Assembly: GCF_025949665.1 (NCBI RefSeq) | Contig: NZ_JAPDFT010000002.1 | Span: forward strand, 1 to 64,000 | Source of the DNA: Chryseobacterium viscerum | Lineage (GTDB): Bacteria > Bacteroidota > Bacteroidia > Flavobacteriales > Weeksellaceae | Length of the DNA stretch: 64,000 nt | Direction: 5' to 3' | In this document: piece after piece, positions 55,154 to 63,292 of the stretch | How positions within the stretch are numbered: the first letter of the stretch is position 1 | Layout of the letters: each line of letters begins with the position of its first letter | The notes under the pieces: model-generated | What the model saw: only the letters and a program-made list of their open reading frames with translations | Databases searched by the model: none | What the model was told of the DNA's origin: nothing | Program-made: the position numbers and the translations under genes

Positions 55154-55713
55154 AAGTTTGAGGGTGTTAGTGTATGAGAGTTGGAGAGGCTGAACAGCAT
55201 TTTACAAATTATTCTCTTCTTTATTCACTGAAGAAAATGAACACCACTTTTCTGACTGGCTCATCATATTAACTAACATCCCTATTATTTGGTTATACTT
55301 GTTGTGCAAATTATTGTATTGCTCGTCATTCCTATAATGGCAGGCAAAAGCAAATTGAAGCCATGTTTGGGTTTCTCTTGCTTCTCCCTCCGAATCTGTA
55401 AGCTTAGCAATAAAGGATTTTTCATATTTTCTTTTTCCCCAAGCCTCACTAATATTTGCCGTTACAGATCTTGATGATCTTCTTATCTGATCTGTAAGTG
55501 AATAAAGTTCTTCCTTTGGAAAAGATTTTGAGAGTTCATAAATCAGCTGTGCAGCTTCAAATGATTTTTGAAAAACTTTTAAGTCCTGATGAAATTTAAT
55601 CGTTGACATACACTACTATTTATTTAAAATTAAAAAAATATTCAAATACACCAACACTCTAACTCTCAGACCCTAAAACGCCTTCACTCTCAAACCCTAA
55701 AACTCTCCCACCC
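55154..55713. repeat. Inverted-repeat arms around four-helix-bundle gene (element C)
   Basis: The left flank carries TGAGAGTTGGAG (55175-55186) and the right flank CTCTAACTCTCA (55657-55668), inverted copies over 12 nt with one mismatch. Both flanks continue with related GTTTGAGGGTG and AAACCCTAAAAC words, so the arms are 30-50 nt of quasi-repeat. They bracket the gene at 55202-55609. Similar words occur in the rrn-cysS gap (743-800). Confidence 0.65.
55202..55609 (-). CDS. Four-helix-bundle protein, 23S-IVP/Avd type (element C)
   Basis: A 135-residue protein of the same family as at 12561 and 37080. Core: FPKEELYSLTDQIRRSSRSV (30-49), ANISEAWGKRKYEKSF, then SEGEARETQTWLQFA. The middle and C-terminal helices diverge from the other two, so the three are not recent duplicates. 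It lies between two arginine-deiminase-fold genes on the same strand inside a palindromic frame. Confidence 0.87.
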   Translation of the reverse strand: MSTIKFHQDLKVFQKSFEAAQLIYELSKSFPKEELYSLTDQIRRSSRSVTANISEAWGKRKYEKSFIAKLTDSEGEARETQTWLQFAFACHYRNDEQYNNLHNKYNQIIGMLVNMMSQSEKWCSFSSVNKEENNL

Positions 55714-55715
55714 AA

Positions 55716-56630
55716 TTATTCTCTCACAAGCGGCATTGTAGAGCATCTCAACAAACCACCCATTTTGGATATTTCTCTGTAAGGAATTTCTTCAACGGTC
55801 ATTCCCCACTCGTTTCTCAAATGGTCATTCATTCTGGTGAATGCTTTATCTGAAACTACTACATCAGGAGAAATAGAGAAGATATTAGGGAACATTTCAA
55901 ACATTTCTTCATCATTGATATGAAAACAGTTTTCTTCTCCGAAAATATCGATGATTAAGCGGTAGTCGCTTTCATCTACGAATCCGTTTTTATAAATGAT
56001 ACATTTGTCTTCTCCTACCGGATTAAATGTACAGTCCAAATGCAAAATGCCTTCAAACGGAACTTTATCGTTTTTCTTCAGTTCCAGGTCAATGATTCTT
56101 TTCTTTGGAAAATATTCTTTTAAGATTTCAATGGCATACTCATTTGTTCTTGCCGTCTTATAGTTTCTGTAATCTTCGCTGAAGCAGGTTCCGATAAAAA
56201 TAAAATCATTCCATACGATAACATCTCCTCCTTCAATATGTGCTGTTTCCGGAAGGTTGATAATCTTTCTCCATGCTACTTTCTCAAAAACGCTTTTGTA
56301 TGCTTCCTGTTCGTCTGCTCTGTCTGCAATCACATTAGATATAATCATCTTGTCATCAATCACAAAGGCTACATCTCTGGAAAAAACCTGGTTGTAATCT
56401 TTGATGATACTTGGGCGCAGTACTTCAACGTCATACTTTTTCAGAACTGCTTCAAAAGCATTCATTTCATTGATAATATCCTCTTCTTTAGGATAAATGT
56501 TGTGTTCGATTGAGTAATATGACTTTGCGTCATAACTTTCCTCTAGTGTAGGAACTGCTCCCAGTGAATTAGGCTGGCCTAAAACTACTGACTTCAGCCT
56601 CCCCGTTTCGTTTTTAATATTTAGTCTCAT
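55716..56630 (-). CDS. Arginine deiminase-family hydrolase
   Basis: A 304-residue guanidino-modifying enzyme. Seen: SRDVAFVIDDKMIISN (FxRD-type region, about 88-103), HIEGGDVIVWND (about 151-162), the catalytic His in HLDCTFNPV (about 198-206) and the nucleophilic Cys in LRCSTMPLVRE at the C-terminus. Arginine deiminase, dimethylargininase or an amidinotransferase-like activity are all possible; the C-terminal LRCSTMPL form is typical of arginine deiminases. It leads the minus-strand run that continues through ctlX and speD. A -7 box (TATATTTG, 56650-56657) lies upstream. Confidence 0.9.
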   Translation of the reverse strand: MRLNIKNETGRLKSVVLGQPNSLGAVPTLEESYDAKSYYSIEHNIYPKEEDIINEMNAFEAVLKKYDVEVLRPSIIKDYNQVFSRDVAFVIDDKMIISNVIADRADEQEAYKSVFEKVAWRKIINLPETAHIEGGDVIVWNDFIFIGTCFSEDYRNYKTARTNEYAIEILKEYFPKKRIIDLELKKNDKVPFEGILHLDCTFNPVGEDKCIIYKNGFVDESDYRLIIDIFGEENCFHINDEEMFEMFPNIFSISPDVVVSDKAFTRMNDHLRNEWGMTVEEIPYREISKMGGLLRCSTMPLVRE

Positions 56631-56649
56631 AAAGATTTATGCAATACTA

Positions 56650-56657
56650 CAAATATA
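56650..56657 (-). promoter_or_regulatory. -7 box of the arginine/polyamine run
   Basis: TATATTTG on the minus strand, 20 nt upstream of the start codon at 56630, matches TAnnTTTG. The -33 position is not clear. The rest of the 290-bp gap to 56920 has no recognisable feature beyond AT-rich sequence. Confidence 0.45.
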
Positions 56658-56920
56658 AGTAAAGGTCTCTACCTATAAAACTTTTGGATTATTTTATGTA
56701 GTAAATTTGATTTCTAAAATCAACACTCTTCAACAAAATTTCCTTGTCTGTTCAGCCAATTGCAGTGAATAGCTCCAAAAACATCTACAACTTACTATTT
56801 TCCATCTACATAAGAACAAAAAAACAGATAATTATATTATTTAATTTCCTATATTAGTGATATAATTTTCGCGAAATTATAAACCATAAAACTTAACTAT
56901 TAACACCAAAAATCAAAGTT

Positions 56921-57085
56921 ATGAACAAGAACAATCCGGTGCTGAAAAACGCACAAAAATTAGGAAGAGAGCAACAAAAATCCGTAATGGGAGGTGCACC
57001 AATTTCAACAGGCAGAAGATGCTGCGAATGGGATGACACAGGAAAATGCTATATCTGGACATGCGACAGATGCCAATGTCCATAA
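56921..57085 (+). CDS. Gly-Gly leader peptide with six cysteines (bacteriocin/RiPP-like)
   Basis: A 54-residue peptide from the ATG at 56921 to TAA at 57083. The N-terminal part has the leader pattern of Bacteroidota natural-product precursors (LKNAQKLGREQQKSVMGGA, residues 8-26; E17 and GG24-25). After the double glycine comes a short core with C34, C35, C43, C48, C51 and C53 and a Trp/Tyr-rich composition. It is very likely real: own short transcript, AT-rich leader and a perfect terminator 10 nt later. No modification enzyme or peptidase-ABC transporter is adjacent. Bacteriocin, toxin or signalling peptide are all possible. Confidence 0.8.
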   Translation: MNKNNPVLKNAQKLGREQQKSVMGGAPISTGRRCCEWDDTGKCYIWTCDRCQCP

Positions 57086-57093
57086 TAAAAAAT

Positions 57094-57122
57094 GAAAACC
57101 TGCTTTTTCAAGCAGGTTTTCT
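57094..57122. terminator. Bidirectional terminator between the GG peptide and TonB receptor
   Basis: AAAACCTGCTT (57095-57105) and AAGCAGGTTTT (57110-57120) form an 11-bp stem with a 4-nt loop. It terminates the peptide gene on the plus strand and, from the other side, lies directly at the stop of the receptor on the minus strand. Confidence 0.92.
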
Positions 57123-59296
57123 TATCTCGTTCTGTTCTCTTCTTCTGTTTTCTGGGTTTCCTTTACCTGATATTTTGAACTTCCTAGATTATAACTGAGC
57201 GAAAATACAAGTCTGCTGCTATCCCACCAATGGGTCAAGCGATTATCCATAATCTGTTTGTGCCGGAATTCCAATTGTTGTTCGTAGGAATCCAGCAGAT
57301 TATTAAAGCCTATTTTAGTGTTCAGTTTATTATCAAACCATGACTTTTGAACTGATACATCTATGGTATACCTTGGCTTGATAATGTAAAGACTGTTTCC
57401 CATTTTTGATTCATAACCGGCAAATATATTCGCGGTAAATCCTTTTGGAAGTGAAAATACCTGATTCAATCTCACTTCATAATTATAGATATTCAATGCA
57501 AAAACCTCATCCAGATAGGGTCTGAATTCATAATTATAATATCCTGTGATCTGACTGGTGAGATTCCACCATTTTGTAATTCTGATTGGAAAACTGGTTT
57601 CCAAAACAGCAAAGTTCCGGTAAGGAAGATTCGTTCCCAGATATTCTAATACATTCGTTTCAGGATTGTATAAGGGATAACGTGTCATAACGTCTTTTTC
57701 TTTTCCGACTGTAAAACTTGTGATCCAGTTTTTATAGCGATAGGTAGCTTTGATCTGGCTTGTAAAGGAAGGAAGCAAATAAGGATTTCCAATCCAGTAA
57801 TTTAACGGACTGAAATAAAACCGGAACGGATTAAGCTGTGAGAAAACCGGTCTTGTTATTTTTCTACTGTAAGAAAGGGAAAGTTCGCTGGACTTGTTAA
57901 AAGTATAATTTGCACTTAATGATGGCAGCCATTTCAGATACTTTCTTGCAACAACAGAATCTACAGTAATTGCATTGGAAATACTGTTTGTATTTTCAAA
58001 TCTTAGGCCTGCATTGATCTGTAAGTTTCCCATTTTCTGCCTGTATGCCAGATAGCCTGCCAAAATTTTTTCTTTATATGAAAACACATTACTTCTCGTA
58101 GGATCAAAGACAAACCGGTTTCCGGCAGACAATGTATCATACCTGATATTGTTTTGGGTGTCTGAATTGCTGTATTTCACTCCCGCCTCAAGATCTGCAT
58201 TATCCATTTTCTGAGAAACATCTATCTGAGCAGTATAGATATTTATTTTATTAATCAAGTCAGATTTCCAATAAGAAAGAAGATTTGCTGTAGCCTGATC
58301 TTTATTGATAAAATCATCATTCTGTTTGTTTTTAACTGAAAGATAGTTTCCTAAAAAACTGAGTTTAAATCCTTTACTTTGAAAAGAATAATCGGTGGTG
58401 ATTCCATAATTATTCTGTAAATAATAGGTGGGATTTTCACTGACTGTATTCAATACTGTTTGGGTTTCACTTTTATCGGTAGTAAAAAGTGATCCGTTTC
58501 GGGCACGGTCATTGTTCCTGAAGTTACCTCTCAGATTAATCCCTAGTCTGTTTGTATCATTCAGCCTGAAATCAGCTCCCATCTGAATATTGTAGACCTT
58601 CCCGAAATCCTCCTGATAGGTATGGGTACGCATAATATTGGTATTTGCCAGCCGCTGCAAAGCCTGATAACTATAGGCTGAAATACCTTCATTATAGCCT
58701 GTCTGAAGGCTGTATGTCACTTTTCCCGTATGATAAGATGTATTGAATGTATTTTCCCTGTAGTTGAATTTATTAATATACACATTACCATTATAGCTGG
58801 CTTTCCAGCCGAGACTGGTATTCTTTTTTAATTTAATATCAATAATTCCTTTAAATTCTGCATCATATTTTGAAGAAGGATTGGTATTTACTTCCACAGA
58901 TTCTACCATTTCAGGTGATAAAGACCGTAAATAGGCCTGCAGCTCCTGATTACTCATCACAACAGGTTTTCCATCAATAAGAACAGCCGGAGCAATTCTT
59001 CCGCCAATAAAAATTCCGTCTTCCTGATCTACTGTGACACCAGGTGTTTTTCTTAAAACATCAAGAAGATGGATAGAGGTTTTAAAGTCTTTGTTTCCGG
59101 CAACAGAGACAACCAGGTTTCCATTATTCAGTTTCATCCTTCGTGGAGCTGATTGAAGAATGACTTCTGAAATATTCGTGGTGGAAGATTTTGCTTGAGT
59201 CAGAGAATCCGAAACGTTGCTTTTTACAATTTCCTGTGCCTTACCAAAAATTGAGAGAAACAACAGGAGTAACAAGAGCCACAATTTGATAATCAT
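57122..59296 (-). CDS. TonB-dependent outer membrane receptor (OMP_b-brl_3 type), third
   Basis: A 724-residue barrel with signal peptide (IIKLWLLLLLLFLSIFGKAQ), a plug with VLRKTPGVTVDQEDGIFIGG (about 84-103) and PEMVESVEVNTNPSSKYDAE, and Y/N-rich strands ending SYNLGSSKYQVKE. It is clearly more distant from the two tandem receptors than they are from each other. A membrane-spanning AraC-type regulator gene lies directly upstream on the same strand, and the Gly-Gly peptide gene is convergent, so a regulator-receptor-peptide module is possible. No SusD partner. Confidence 0.88.
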   Translation of the reverse strand: MIIKLWLLLLLLFLSIFGKAQEIVKSNVSDSLTQAKSSTTNISEVILQSAPRRMKLNNGNLVVSVAGNKDFKTSIHLLDVLRKTPGVTVDQEDGIFIGGRIAPAVLIDGKPVVMSNQELQAYLRSLSPEMVESVEVNTNPSSKYDAEFKGIIDIKLKKNTSLGWKASYNGNVYINKFNYRENTFNTSYHTGKVTYSLQTGYNEGISAYSYQALQRLANTNIMRTHTYQEDFGKVYNIQMGADFRLNDTNRLGINLRGNFRNNDRARNGSLFTTDKSETQTVLNTVSENPTYYLQNNYGITTDYSFQSKGFKLSFLGNYLSVKNKQNDDFINKDQATANLLSYWKSDLINKINIYTAQIDVSQKMDNADLEAGVKYSNSDTQNNIRYDTLSAGNRFVFDPTRSNVFSYKEKILAGYLAYRQKMGNLQINAGLRFENTNSISNAITVDSVVARKYLKWLPSLSANYTFNKSSELSLSYSRKITRPVFSQLNPFRFYFSPLNYWIGNPYLLPSFTSQIKATYRYKNWITSFTVGKEKDVMTRYPLYNPETNVLEYLGTNLPYRNFAVLETSFPIRITKWWNLTSQITGYYNYEFRPYLDEVFALNIYNYEVRLNQVFSLPKGFTANIFAGYESKMGNSLYIIKPRYTIDVSVQKSWFDNKLNTKIGFNNLLDSYEQQLEFRHKQIMDNRLTHWWDSSRLVFSLSYNLGSSKYQVKETQKTEEENRTR

Positions 59297-59376
59297 AAAT
59301 ATTAAATTTTATGAAATCAAAAGTATTGGCTTGCTGCAACAGTATGGTTTTGAAATTGAAATTCCGCAGTACTGAA

Positions 59377-60438
59377 TTATAAATTTGAACTCTGAAACCT
59401 TGGCTCAGTAAGGCTTTGAGACTGCTTATATAAAAGAGGGGTTGTATTTTTAATTTTCTTGAAGGTTGAAAAGAAAGTTGACTTGGAATTAAATCCGACT
59501 TCATACCCGATCTCTTCAATTTTCAGATAGGAACCATTTTCTATTTTTTCGCAGGCTTCATTGATCCTGTATTCATTGATGCAGGTCGCAAAACTTTTCC
59601 CCAAATTATCATTCAGCAATTGGGAAAGCTGATGGGCTGACATATTCATTCTTGAAGCAAGATCGCTCAATTTTAAATTTGGATTTTTATAGAGTTCTTC
59701 CGTATCCATTAACCTTTCTAATTTTGATACAAAACTATCCACCTGTTCTCCGGGAATCTTTTTATTGGAATATTTTTCTGTTTCTTTTACCGGAAGCTGC
59801 TGATATTTTTTATTAAATAAAATCAAAAAGTTGGCATATAGCACAAACGAGAACACAAGACTTCCACCTGCACAATAGATTTGTACCCAACCTGTAGAAA
59901 TCAATTGATACGTTAAAAAGATAATCACATTACTCACCAGAACCGGAAGAACAAATTTGTTTGGACTTTTATGATTCTGTTTAACGAAAATATAATACTG
60001 ATAGACCGCAAGAAACACAAATGCGGACCAAACGGTATAAATAAAAGTACCAAAATAGTGATCCCATGTAATGGGGAAGATCAGATATAATAACCCTACT
60101 ACTCCTAAAATAAGGGTTAACATTCCAAACCATTTCTGACAGTTCTTCCAGTCAAACTGATCTTGTTTAAAGGAAGATTTCACGTAATAATATAAAGCTG
60201 GTCCGGTGAAAAATAGTGCAGATAGTCCTAAATGCGGAACAATTCTGGGCAGATCAGGATAAAAATAAATACATACAGAAATTCCTACCCTTGAGCTTAG
60301 CATTAAGAGAAGAAGCCCTAGAAAAAAATCGGGGAGGTATTTCAGTTTTTTAACAAACAGCAGATAAATGCCCAGCAGAAGTCCATTGAATGCTCCTACT
60401 GCACTGAAGAAAAATAACATCTGTTGTCCGAAAGTCAT
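59377..60438 (-). CDS. Membrane-bound AraC-family regulator
   Basis: A 353-residue protein with about seven N-terminal helices (8-215, for example LFFFSAVGAFNGLLLGIYLLFV, LILGVVGLLYLIFP) followed by a cytoplasmic AraC-type double HTH (about 245-340: LKLSDLASRMNMSAHQLSQL, IEEIGYEVGFNSKSTFFSTF). Such membrane-anchored AraC proteins are common in Bacteroidota and are thought to sense an envelope or extracellular signal. It precedes the third TonB receptor by 80 nt on the same strand and is a candidate regulator of it. Confidence 0.9.
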   Translation of the reverse strand: MTFGQQMLFFFSAVGAFNGLLLGIYLLFVKKLKYLPDFFLGLLLLMLSSRVGISVCIYFYPDLPRIVPHLGLSALFFTGPALYYYVKSSFKQDQFDWKNCQKWFGMLTLILGVVGLLYLIFPITWDHYFGTFIYTVWSAFVFLAVYQYYIFVKQNHKSPNKFVLPVLVSNVIIFLTYQLISTGWVQIYCAGGSLVFSFVLYANFLILFNKKYQQLPVKETEKYSNKKIPGEQVDSFVSKLERLMDTEELYKNPNLKLSDLASRMNMSAHQLSQLLNDNLGKSFATCINEYRINEACEKIENGSYLKIEEIGYEVGFNSKSTFFSTFKKIKNTTPLLYKQSQSLTEPRFQSSNL

Positions 60439-60595
60439 GATAATCCAGTTATTTATTTTTTATACAATGGGATAGTAATACTGCAGCTTCTTATAATGCC
60501 TGATTATTCAATCATTCGGCTTTGAGCTCCCAATAATTTCATAAAAGTAAAATTAATAAATTATTGAATCCAATTTCATCAATATATATTTTTTT

Positions 60596-60982
60596 CTAAG
60601 AAATATTGCAGATTAATATCTCTTTTCCATCTGCATATTCTTTACCCCATTCACATAAGTTTTTCAAAATCGGGATAACGTCTTGTCCTTTGTTTGTGAG
60701 TACATACTCAATTCCGGCAGGAGTAGTATCGGGAATTTCTTTTTTAATAATAATTTTATGGGTTTCCAATTCCTTTAGCTGTCTCCCCAGAACCTGTTCA
60801 GAAATATTAGGCAATTCTTTCTTTAAAAGGTGAAACCTGTTATTTCCCTCCGATATCGAATAAATAATTTGTGACTTCCAACGTCCACTGATGATACTTA
60901 CTGCGGAATTCAGTTCACAAATACCAAACAAAAACTGTTCGTTTGCCGCATTGGTTGAAGTTTCTTTTCTCATAATTATCAC
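60596..60982 (-). CDS. HxlR-family transcriptional regulator
   Basis: A 128-residue winged-helix protein: CELNSAVSIISGRWKSQIIY (22-41; the Cys is a redox candidate), the recognition-helix region KKELPNISEQVLGRQLKELE and the wing TPAGIEYVLTNKG. Translation may start at MIIMRK or at the second Met. It is divergent from the esterase gene. An inverted repeat GTTCGT-N11-ACGAAC lies in the 67-bp gap and is a good operator candidate. Confidence 0.92.
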   Translation of the reverse strand: MIIMRKETSTNAANEQFLFGICELNSAVSIISGRWKSQIIYSISEGNNRFHLLKKELPNISEQVLGRQLKELETHKIIIKKEIPDTTPAGIEYVLTNKGQDVIPILKNLCEWGKEYADGKEILICNIS

Positions 60983-60992
60983 TCACAATTTT

Positions 60993-61015
60993 GTTCGTCA
61001 TTGTAATATACGAAC
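60993..61015. promoter_or_regulatory. Inverted repeat, probable HxlR operator
   Basis: GTTCGT (60993-60998) and ACGAAC (61010-61015) are exact 6-bp arms separated by 11 nt, in the short gap between the divergent HxlR and esterase genes. Centre-to-centre spacing of about 17 nt suits a winged-helix dimer. Confidence 0.55.
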
Positions 61016-61049
61016 AGCTTACAGAAATTTACATTAAAATTACAAAATT

Positions 61050-61868
61050 ATGAGTACAAAAAACATCCTGTTGATTATTGGTCTTGTAATAAGCCTACAA
61101 CTGCTCAAAGCGCAGGAGAAGTGGATTCTGAAATCCGAATTTATGTCAAAACCGGATACGATATTTGTTTTCAAACCTAAAACCTATAACGAGAAAGAGA
61201 AATATCCCTTAGTATATTTATTACACGGGTACAGTCAAAATTATCGTCAATGGTCACAAACAACTAATCTTCAGCAGTTGTCTGATCAATACAAAATGAT
61301 CATCGTCTGCCCGGATGGGTTTACCACATGGTATATAAACAGCCCTTATGATAAAGGGGCAAGAGCTGAAGATTTCTTTTTTAAGGAACTGGTTCCCAAG
61401 GTTCATAAAAATTTCAATATTGACAAAAAAAATATTTTCATCAGCGGGTTGAGTATGGGAGGATATGGTGCTATCCGATATTTTTTGCTTCATCAGGATT
61501 ATTTCAATACTGCAGGAAGCACAAGTGGCGCTTTTTCTCTGGATCCCAATATCATCAGAAATGCAAGCTTGCAATTCTTCAATACAACAAGGATTACTGA
61601 TGACCTGAACAAAATATTAGGTTCACCGGAAGAATGGAGCCAGTATAATATTTCAATACTTTTGAAAACCTATAATAAAGGAAATCCTATTTTAATAGAT
61701 TGTGGTTCGGAAGATATACTTTATCCTTCCACCATTGAAATCAGAGATATTGCTGATAGTCTGAAAATTCCCATTACATTTATTTCTCAACCGGGAAATC
61801 ATAATACAGAATACTGGAAAAACTCCATTGAGTATCACTTTATTTATTTCAGACAACATTTTAAATAA
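61050..61868 (+). CDS. Exported esterase (esterase D/antigen 85-like)
   Basis: A 272-residue alpha/beta-hydrolase with a signal peptide (NILLIIGLVISLQLLKAQ). Oxyanion region YLLHGYSQNYRQW, nucleophile elbow GLSMGGYGA (Ser about 135), Asp in DCGSEDILYP and His in PGNHNTEYW: a complete triad. It resembles the S-formylglutathione hydrolase/feruloyl esterase family. Its divergent HxlR neighbour and the operator-like repeat suggest induced expression by an unknown compound. Confidence 0.87.
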   Translation: MSTKNILLIIGLVISLQLLKAQEKWILKSEFMSKPDTIFVFKPKTYNEKEKYPLVYLLHGYSQNYRQWSQTTNLQQLSDQYKMIIVCPDGFTTWYINSPYDKGARAEDFFFKELVPKVHKNFNIDKKNIFISGLSMGGYGAIRYFLLHQDYFNTAGSTSGAFSLDPNIIRNASLQFFNTTRITDDLNKILGSPEEWSQYNISILLKTYNKGNPILIDCGSEDILYPSTIEIRDIADSLKIPITFISQPGNHNTEYWKNSIEYHFIYFRQHFK

Positions 61869-61902
61869 AAAGAAACCCAAAGCAAGCTTTGGGTTTCTTT
61901 TA
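61867..61902. terminator. Bidirectional terminator between esterase and gltA
   Basis: AGAAACCCAAAGC (61871-61883) and GCTTTGGGTTTCT (61886-61898) form a stem of up to 13 bp with a minimal loop, A-run on the left, T-run on the right. It separates the convergent esterase and citrate synthase genes. Confidence 0.92.
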
Positions 61903-61917
61903 TGGTATAAGCAAATA

Positions 61918-63204
61918 TTATCTGCTTGCGATGTCGATGTAGTTTCTTTCCTGAGCACCTTGGTAAACCTGTCTTGGTCTTCCAATTGGGTCTCCTTTCA
62001 GTCTCATTTCTTTCCATTGAGAAATCCATCCCGGAAGTCTTCCTAATGCAAACATTACTGTAAACATTTCTGTAGGGATACCTAACGCTCTGTAGATGAT
62101 ACCTGAATAGAAGTCTACGTTTGGATATAGCTTTCTTTCTACGAAATATTCATCTTCAAGAGCTACTCTTTCTAACTGCATTGCAATATCAAGAGCTTTA
62201 TCCTGAATTCCTAATGCTTTAAGGATATCATCAGCAGCTTTCTTGATGATTTTTGCTCTTGGGTCGAAGTTTTTGTAAACTCTGTGTCCGAATCCCATTA
62301 GACGGAAGCTATCAGATTTATCTTTAGCTTTAGCAACATATTTAGATACGTCACCACCATCTTTTTCGATCAGTTCAAGCATTTCAATTACCGCCTGGTT
62401 AGCACCACCGTGAAGTGGTCCCCAAAGTGCAGATACCCCAGCAGAGATAGAAGCGAAAAGACCTGTGTGAGCAGAACCTACCATTCTTACTGTAGAAGTA
62501 GAACAGTTTTGTTCGTGGTCTGCGTGAAGGATTAATAATTTATCTAAAGCATTTACAACTACCGGATCGATTTCGAAATCAGCGTTTGGTAATCTGAATG
62601 CCATTTTGTAGAAGTTCTCTACGTAGTTTAGGTTGTTATCCCCGTGGTTTAATGGTAAACCTTGAGTTTTTCTGTAAGTCCAAGCACAAAGGTGAGAGAA
62701 CTTGGCGATCATAAGCTCTGCAGCATGATCCATTTCTTCTTTAGAGTTTACGTTAACTGCTTTTGGGTTGAAAGCTGTCAAAGCAGATGTCATAGAAGAT
62801 AAAACTCCCATAGGGTGAGCAGAACGAGGAAAAACATCAATGATTTTTTTCATTTCGTCTGCGATGAAGTTATATTTTTTAATATTATTGTCGAATGAAG
62901 TAAACTGATCCTGAGTAGGTAATTCTCCATGTAATAAAAGATACATTACTTCAGTAAAGTTAGATTTTTCAGCAATCTGCTCGATTGGATAACCTCTGTA
63001 GAATAATTCTCCTTTATCTCCGTCTAAGTAAGTGATGTCGCTAATGGTAGCTCCTGTATTTTTGTAACCTAAATCCAGAGTGATCAAACCTGTCTGGTCT
63101 CTTAATTTTGAAATATCAATCCCTCTGTCTCCGATAGTACTATCCACGATAGGATATTCATATGAATTACCGTCGTAATTCAATATTACTTTGTTGTCTG
63201 ACAT
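61918..63204 (-). CDS. gltA: Citrate synthase
   Basis: First enzyme of the TCA cycle (oxaloacetate + acetyl-CoA). The 428-residue length is typical of the type I/II hexameric bacterial form. Motifs: LDLGYKNTGATISDITYLDG, GELFYRGYPIEQIA, the catalytic His in LHADHEQNCSTSTVRMVG (about 249-266), GALW/SALWGPLHGGANQAVIEML, and FGHRVYKNFDPRA with the second His and RVYKN. Bacteroidota promoter upstream (63222-63253). Downstream terminator is shared with the convergent esterase gene. Confidence 0.96.
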   Translation of the reverse strand: MSDNKVILNYDGNSYEYPIVDSTIGDRGIDISKLRDQTGLITLDLGYKNTGATISDITYLDGDKGELFYRGYPIEQIAEKSNFTEVMYLLLHGELPTQDQFTSFDNNIKKYNFIADEMKKIIDVFPRSAHPMGVLSSMTSALTAFNPKAVNVNSKEEMDHAAELMIAKFSHLCAWTYRKTQGLPLNHGDNNLNYVENFYKMAFRLPNADFEIDPVVVNALDKLLILHADHEQNCSTSTVRMVGSAHTGLFASISAGVSALWGPLHGGANQAVIEMLELIEKDGGDVSKYVAKAKDKSDSFRLMGFGHRVYKNFDPRAKIIKKAADDILKALGIQDKALDIAMQLERVALEDEYFVERKLYPNVDFYSGIIYRALGIPTEMFTVMFALGRLPGWISQWKEMRLKGDPIGRPRQVYQGAQERNYIDIASR

Positions 63205-63221
63205 TATTTATTTATTTTTTT

Positions 63222-63253
63222 TAAATATACCACTTTCCATAAAATACGGCAAA
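63222..63253 (-). promoter_or_regulatory. Promoter of gltA
   Basis: On the minus strand TTTG (63250-63253), a 20-nt spacer and TATATTTA (63222-63229; one mismatch from TAnnTTTG), about 18 nt before the gltA ATG. Confidence 0.55.
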
Positions 63254-63272
63254 CTAAAAATTTCGCTTGCCG
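63237..63272 (-). terminator. Possible terminator of eno
   Basis: CGGCAA (63247-63252) and TTGCCG (63267-63272) are inverted 6-bp arms with a 14-nt loop. On the minus strand a TATTTTATGG run follows. It overlaps the gltA -33 box, so terminator and promoter share sequence. Confidence 0.4.
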
Positions 63273-63292
63273 TTATTTATAAATTCAATTAA

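Noticed and set aside
59241..59519. Separate small gene between the AraC and TonB receptor genes
   Set aside because: The frame overlaps both neighbours in another phase and has no coding features.
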